Source of the DNA: Candidatus Bathyarchaeota archaeon
GTDB lineage: Archaea > Thermoproteota > Bathyarchaeia > 40CM-2-53-6 > RBG-13-38-9
Direction of reading: 5' to 3'
NCBI GenBank assembly: GCA_023144075.1
Contig: JAGLGJ010000031.1
Location: 1-9,661, forward strand
DNA: 9,661 bases
The notes under the pieces were generated by a model, which was not told the origin of the DNA, did no database searches, and saw nothing but the letters and a program-made list of their open reading frames with translations. Each line of letters opens with the position of its first letter. Position 1 is the first letter of the stretch. Both the position numbers and the translations under genes were made by a program. Shown piece after piece: positions 6,824 through 9,661 of the stretch.

Positions 6824-6983
6824 GACAATCAAGACTCATGAATTTCCCGTTACATTTGATACTGATAAAGAATTACATTAGTATACCGGATCAATTGAAC
6901 TATTTTGAGAAATTAGGTAAAGCATTTTAATCTTAGATATTGAAGTAAGTCGGATACAAGTTATTTTAACTAGCATACTTTTA

Positions 6984-7349
6984 CTAAACAAAGAAATGGA
7001 AAAGTAAATCTACTCTACCATGAGTGAGTAGGTGCCTGCCAGAGTATCTCATTACTTCCTTTATTTTCAAGCGGTAATCAGAGGAATAGCAATAGATCTT
7101 ACATCTCTTGCATAGTGGTTTGGGATCTAGCGGACACTTTTCTCTTTTTTTAATGGAGTAAGCTAATAAGTCGCTGCAATCTTGGCACAGTTTAGGGCTA
7201 TTCGATTCATAATTCAGATAGTCACTATTTTGAGGACTCCATTGATTCTTAGGTCGAGATTTATGTTTATTATCACAAAACAAGTCAATAAACTGAATAA
7301 GAATTTTTACATCATGATTCAATTTTACTTTATTCTTCAATTGTTCCAC
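6984..7349 (-). CDS. ygbA: YgbA-family (nitrous oxide-stimulated promoter, PF11756) cysteine-rich protein
   Basis: The 121-residue product matches E. coli YgbA: an N-terminal helix ending IDLFCDNKHK (21-30), then LCQDCSDLLAYSIKKREKCP (54-73), PLCKRCKIYCYSSDYRLKIK (78-97) and VMRYSGRHLLTHG (99-111). Seven cysteines (25, 55, 58, 72, 80, 83, 87) fit the family's metal- or cluster-binding pattern. Residues 31-53 are an insertion, polar and asparagine-rich, compared with the E. coli protein as I recall it. In enterobacteria ygbA is under the NO sensor NsrR and is linked to recovery from nitrosative stress; its biochemistry is unsettled. The neighbouring Hcp genes support the same theme here. The start is GTG (7349) with no ribosome site, consistent with a leaderless message. 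It follows the ferredoxin-type gene on the same strand after about 150 bases, so it probably has its own promoter. Confidence 0.85.
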   Translation of the reverse strand: MEQLKNKVKLNHDVKILIQFIDLFCDNKHKSRPKNQWSPQNSDYLNYESNSPKLCQDCSDLLAYSIKKREKCPLDPKPLCKRCKIYCYSSDYRLKIKEVMRYSGRHLLTHGRVDLLFHFFV

Positions 7350-7361
7350 TTGTTATGTTCT

Positions 7362-7375
7362 GCGCGTTATTAATG
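7362..7375 (-). promoter_or_regulatory. Probable TATA box and TAACG half-site before ygbA
   Basis: On the minus strand ATTAATAA is followed by CGCGC, placing a TATA-like element about 20-27 bases before the GTG at 7349, as expected for a leaderless archaeal message. The embedded TAACG is one arm of the palindrome seen before the superoxide reductase and ferredoxin-type genes; the second arm is missing. AATAACGCGC also occurs at 1994-2003 on the plus strand. Function is inferred. Confidence 0.35.
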
Positions 7376-7501
7376 ACTGATGATGCTGTTTTTTTAAAGG
7401 TAAGTAAGATATTTGGATGAAATTGGCAATTGGTGTGCGCTATGCGTGTTAACAAATGGTAGTTTTAAAAGTACTGAAATGTAATGGATTGCTGAGATTT
7501 T

Positions 7502-8227
7502 TCATTGTTTTTCTCCATGTACTGAAATGATTGTCTGTCTCAATGGAGTGATCTTTCCAGAATTCTTTATGGCTTCCTCAGTAATTTGTTGAAGACCAAA
7601 GCAACAAGGTACTTCCATGTTGACTAGTGTTATGCTCTTTATATTATTCATTTTCAAAATGTCAGTCAGTTTCTTGATATAGTGTTCTGCATCATCGAAT
7701 TTTGGACAGCCCATGACAAGTGTTTTTCCTCTCAAGAAATCGATATGGAAATTTGCATAGCTGAAAGGGACACAATCGGCTGCTATTAAAAGGTCTGCGT
7801 TTTTAAGGTATGGTGCATGTGCAGGAACAAGGTTTAACTGAATAGGCCATTGTCGTAACTCTGATTCTAATCTGATATTTTTAGATGTTCCCTTTTCAGA
7901 TATGTTATCTCTTCTATCTATTATCCTTGAACGAGGACACGTGAAGGGCACATCCTTGAAATGGTTGTTTGATGATGCATGCTTCTGTTCATTGAGATGT
8001 GTCTTGACCGCTTCTTCATTGAAATCTTCTGCATCTCGTTCTTCAATTGTTATGGCGTCCTGCGGACAATGGCCAAGGCAAGCTCCAAGACCGTCGCAGA
8101 ACTTATCTGAAATTAATCTGGCCTTTTCATTAACAATTTTTAAAGCTCCTTCTGCACAATTTGGTATGCAAAGACCACATCCATTGCATTTGGCTTCGTC
8201 AATTTTAATGATTTTACGCGCTAACAT
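7502..8227 (-). CDS. 4Fe-4S ferredoxin-domain protein associated with Hcp
   Basis: The 241-residue product starts with a two-cluster ferredoxin domain: CNGCGLCIPNC (14-24; four cysteines, one full [4Fe-4S] site), then CDGLGACLGHCP (44-55), where the usual second cysteine is leucine 47, leaving C44, C50 and C54. A C-terminal domain of about 120 residues follows, with SELRQWPIQL (122-131), APYLKNADLLIAADCVPF (138-155), GCPKFDD (173-179) and MEVPCCFG (204-211). This architecture is common in anaerobes next to hcp, and the conserved cysteines (97, 152, 174, 208, 209) suggest more metal or redox chemistry. It is probably an electron donor or partner for Hcp; that is inferred from context. The start is ATG 8227, preceded closely by a TATA box and the shared palindrome. 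It diverges from the cupin-hcp pair, so one 115-base gap may drive the whole set. Confidence 0.87.
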   Translation of the reverse strand: MLARKIIKIDEAKCNGCGLCIPNCAEGALKIVNEKARLISDKFCDGLGACLGHCPQDAITIEERDAEDFNEEAVKTHLNEQKHASSNNHFKDVPFTCPRSRIIDRRDNISEKGTSKNIRLESELRQWPIQLNLVPAHAPYLKNADLLIAADCVPFSYANFHIDFLRGKTLVMGCPKFDDAEHYIKKLTDILKMNNIKSITLVNMEVPCCFGLQQITEEAIKNSGKITPLRQTIISVHGEKQ

Positions 8228-8231
8228 CTCT

Positions 8232-8252
8232 TAACGCCGTTATATTTATATT
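8232..8252 (-). promoter_or_regulatory. TATA box with overlapping palindromic operator-like site before the ferredoxin-type gene
   Basis: Read on the minus strand, a TATA box (AATATAAATATA, 8252-8241) runs into TAACG-G-CGTTA (8242-8232), four bases before the ATG. The start of transcription should fall at or close to the ATG, so the palindrome covers the start-site region, a place where a bound repressor would block initiation. ATATAACGGCGTTA here matches ATATAACGTCGTTA at 1228-1241 in 13 of 14 bases and in the same orientation to its gene. It may also influence the divergent cupin-hcp genes. Confidence 0.55.
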
Positions 8253-8342
8253 CTCTCATTAATTAATCTGTCCCTAACATCATTAGGATACATTTAAGAC
8301 AATGTCAAGAAAAATGAATCGCAAAGGTTGTGTAGATTCTCC

Positions 8343-8681
8343 ATGAATAATAATTCGAAAGCTGAAAATCTAACAGACCGAGTATCTAGTTTAGTCAAGC
8401 TAGTAGAATATCAGGAAGATACCGTAGTCAGCAGAACAATGATTGATAAGAAATCGGGAACAGTCACTCTATTCGCTTTTGGAGAGAATCAAGGATTAAG
8501 TGAACATACAGCACCCTTCGATGCAATGGTCTTTGTCATTGATGGGGAAGTTGAAATCACAATTGCAAAAAATAAACATTTTTTGGGACAAGGAGATACC
8601 ATCATCATGCCAGCAAATGTCCCTCATGCTTTAAAAGCTATAAAAAAGTTCAAGATGCTCCTGATTATGATAAAATCCTAA
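8343..8681 (+). CDS. Small cupin-domain protein associated with Hcp
   Basis: The 112-residue product is a single cupin barrel. Motif 1 is GLSEHTAPFDAMVFVIDG (51-68) and motif 2 GDTIIMPANVPHALKA (84-99), with the family's closing FKMLLIMIKS. Only one histidine is left in motif 1 (H55; the HxH partner is alanine 57 and the usual glutamate is absent) plus H95 in motif 2, so metal binding may be weak or absent. Very similar cupins (EHTAPFDA and MPANxPHALKA signatures) are frequent in anaerobes; the biochemical role is not established and a sensor or small-molecule binding role is possible. ATG 8343 was chosen over the in-frame TTG at 8328. The gene ends 54 bases before hcp on the same strand, so the two probably form an operon. 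Confidence 0.85.
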   Translation: MNNNSKAENLTDRVSSLVKLVEYQEDTVVSRTMIDKKSGTVTLFAFGENQGLSEHTAPFDAMVFVIDGEVEITIAKNKHFLGQGDTIIMPANVPHALKAIKKFKMLLIMIKS

Positions 8682-8735
8682 CTGAACACATGATCATAAC
8701 TGTAATCTTTCTAATTTGAACACGAAGGGTAACTT

Positions 8736-9661
8736 ATGTCACAATCTATGTTTTGTCATCAATGTGAGCAGACAGCAAAAGGAACCGGATGTACCTTTCA
8801 TGGAGTATGTGGTAAAGACGATTATACGGCAGTACTGCAAGATCTCTTAATTCATGCAGTTGAAGGGATAGCAATATGGGGCGAAAAAGCCCGTCAACTC
8901 GGTATCAACGATGAGATTTTAGATCGCTTTATTGCAGAAGCACTCTTCACAACAGTAACAAATGTTAATTTTGATCCTGACCGTATTGCATCCATCATAA
9001 GGGAAGCATACGATCACAAAGAAAAAATAAAGCAGAAATTCCTAGCCGAGCATAAAATAAAGCGAAGTAAAGATTTTACAGATGCTGTACCTTCAACAGC
9101 AGAATGGAAACCCGGAGATTCTCTTCAGGAGCTGATTGATCAAGGAAGAAAAGTTGGAGTTTTTTCCAATCCGGAACTAAACGAAGATATCCGAAGTCTT
9201 AGAGAAATTCTCTTGTACGGTTTGAAAGGAATGGCCGCTTATGATGATCACGCAAGAATCCTGGGCTACACAAATGAAGATGTAAGTGCGTTTTATTATA
9301 AAGGGCTTACAGCACTCCAAGATGATGCGTTAACCGCAGATGATCTTGTCGCACTAATCATAGAATTTGGCAAAGTCAATTTAAAATGTCTCGAAACACT
9401 TGATAAAGCACATACTAGTACGTTTGGCAATCCCGACCCAACAAAAGTATATCTAGGTAAAAGGAAAGGGCCAGCGATCATTGTATCAGGACACGACCTT
9501 TTAGATCTTAAAATGTTGCTCGAGCAAACTAACGGCAAAGGCATTAACATTTATACACACGGAGAAATGTTGCCCGCTCACGCCTATCCTGAACTTAAAA
9601 AATATGAACACTTAGTTGGACATTTCGGTACTGCGTGGCAAAATCAGCAAAAAGAATTCAA
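8736..9661 (+). CDS. hcp: Hydroxylamine reductase / hybrid-cluster protein Hcp (cut by window edge)
   Basis: The 308 residues visible are the N-terminal half or more of Hcp (about 550 residues). The N-terminal cluster motif is C7-x2-C10-x8-C19-x5-C25 (FCHQCEQTAKGTGC, then GVCGK), the spacing of class I enzymes with a [4Fe-4S] proximal cluster. The three-helix segment of class I/II is present (LLIHAVEGIAIWGEKA, 37-52). Two ligands of the hybrid Fe-S-O cluster are visible: H253 (SGHDL) and E277 (THGEML); the cysteine ligands lie beyond the edge. Hcp reduces NO to N2O and hydroxylamine to ammonia and can act in protein S-nitrosylation. ATG 8736 is preceded by GAAGGGT (8724-8730) with five bases of spacing. 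It follows the cupin gene, and the divergent ferredoxin-type protein is a plausible electron donor. Confidence 0.95.
   Translation, partial: MSQSMFCHQCEQTAKGTGCTFHGVCGKDDYTAVLQDLLIHAVEGIAIWGEKARQLGINDEILDRFIAEALFTTVTNVNFDPDRIASIIREAYDHKEKIKQKFLAEHKIKRSKDFTDAVPSTAEWKPGDSLQELIDQGRKVGVFSNPELNEDIRSLREILLYGLKGMAAYDDHARILGYTNEDVSAFYYKGLTALQDDALTADDLVALIIEFGKVNLKCLETLDKAHTSTFGNPDPTKVYLGKRKGPAIIVSGHDLLDLKMLLEQTNGKGINIYTHGEMLPAHAYPELKKYEHLVGHFGTAWQNQQKEF

Noticed and set aside
7182..7373. Plus-strand frame opposite ygbA
   Set aside because: Hydrophobic look comes from the antisense of an AT-rich coding strand; YgbA motifs on the other strand are clear.
7902..8234. Plus-strand frame opposite the ferredoxin-type gene
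   Set aside because: It mirrors the cysteine-rich ferredoxin coding sequence and has no recognisable protein features.
8328..8342. TTG at 8328 as the cupin start
   Set aside because: The five added residues precede an ATG that fits the family N-terminus better.
9296..9550. Minus-strand frame inside hcp
   Set aside because: It is antisense to a well-conserved part of Hcp.
1..9661. CRISPR array, tRNA, rRNA, insertion sequence or toxin-antitoxin pair
   Set aside because: No regular direct repeats, cloverleaf sequence, transposase or paired small toxin genes were seen in any gap.

Overview
The window reads as AT-rich chromosomal DNA of an archaeon, most likely from the Nitrososphaeria/Bathyarchaeia side of Thermoproteota; this placement is inference. 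The archaeal signs are a PAB0955-type GPN-loop GTPase, a type II (archaeal) GAPDH-fold protein, a PF09826-type secreted beta-propeller, TATA-like elements about 20-30 bases before several genes, and TTG/GTG or apparently leaderless starts. Hcp, a cupin and a superoxide reductase suggest an anaerobe or microaerobe that meets oxygen and nitric-oxide stress. No tRNA, rRNA, CRISPR array or insertion sequence was seen.

Layout. 1-1.9 kb: a UlaG-like metallo-lactonase (minus) diverges from a Tat-exported class II superoxide reductase (plus), with an 11-bp palindrome between them beside a TATA box. 2.0-3.4 kb: a divergent type II GAPDH paralogue (minus), preceded on the same strand by two tiny overlapping frames that may be one frameshifted zinc-ribbon protein. 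3.5-4.7 kb: a secreted beta-propeller gene broken by an internal deletion plus frameshift. 4.8-5.6 kb: a GPN-loop GTPase with an altered GPN motif. 5.5-6.0 kb: a four-helix membrane protein (minus) with a probable one-base frameshift near its N-terminus. 6.1-6.8 kb: a WrbA-type flavodoxin (minus) carrying an N-terminal zinc ribbon. 7.0-9.66 kb: a nitrosative-stress block with a YgbA homologue and a ferredoxin-type protein (both minus), then a cupin and hydroxylamine reductase Hcp (both plus); Hcp runs off the right edge.

How they fit together. Hcp reduces NO or hydroxylamine, and the ferredoxin-type protein and the cupin are familiar Hcp neighbours in anaerobes. YgbA belongs to a family tied to nitrosative stress in enterobacteria. 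The superoxide reductase and WrbA add superoxide and quinone defence. The strongest non-coding signal is a shared palindrome, TAACGnCGTTA, just upstream of both the superoxide reductase and the ferredoxin-type gene. It sits in a 14-base stretch identical at 13 positions. This suggests one regulator controls both, a small archaeal oxidative/nitrosative regulon. Three loci (3.1-3.4, 3.5-4.7 and 5.5-6.0 kb) look broken by indels, so either gene decay or sequence error should be considered there.
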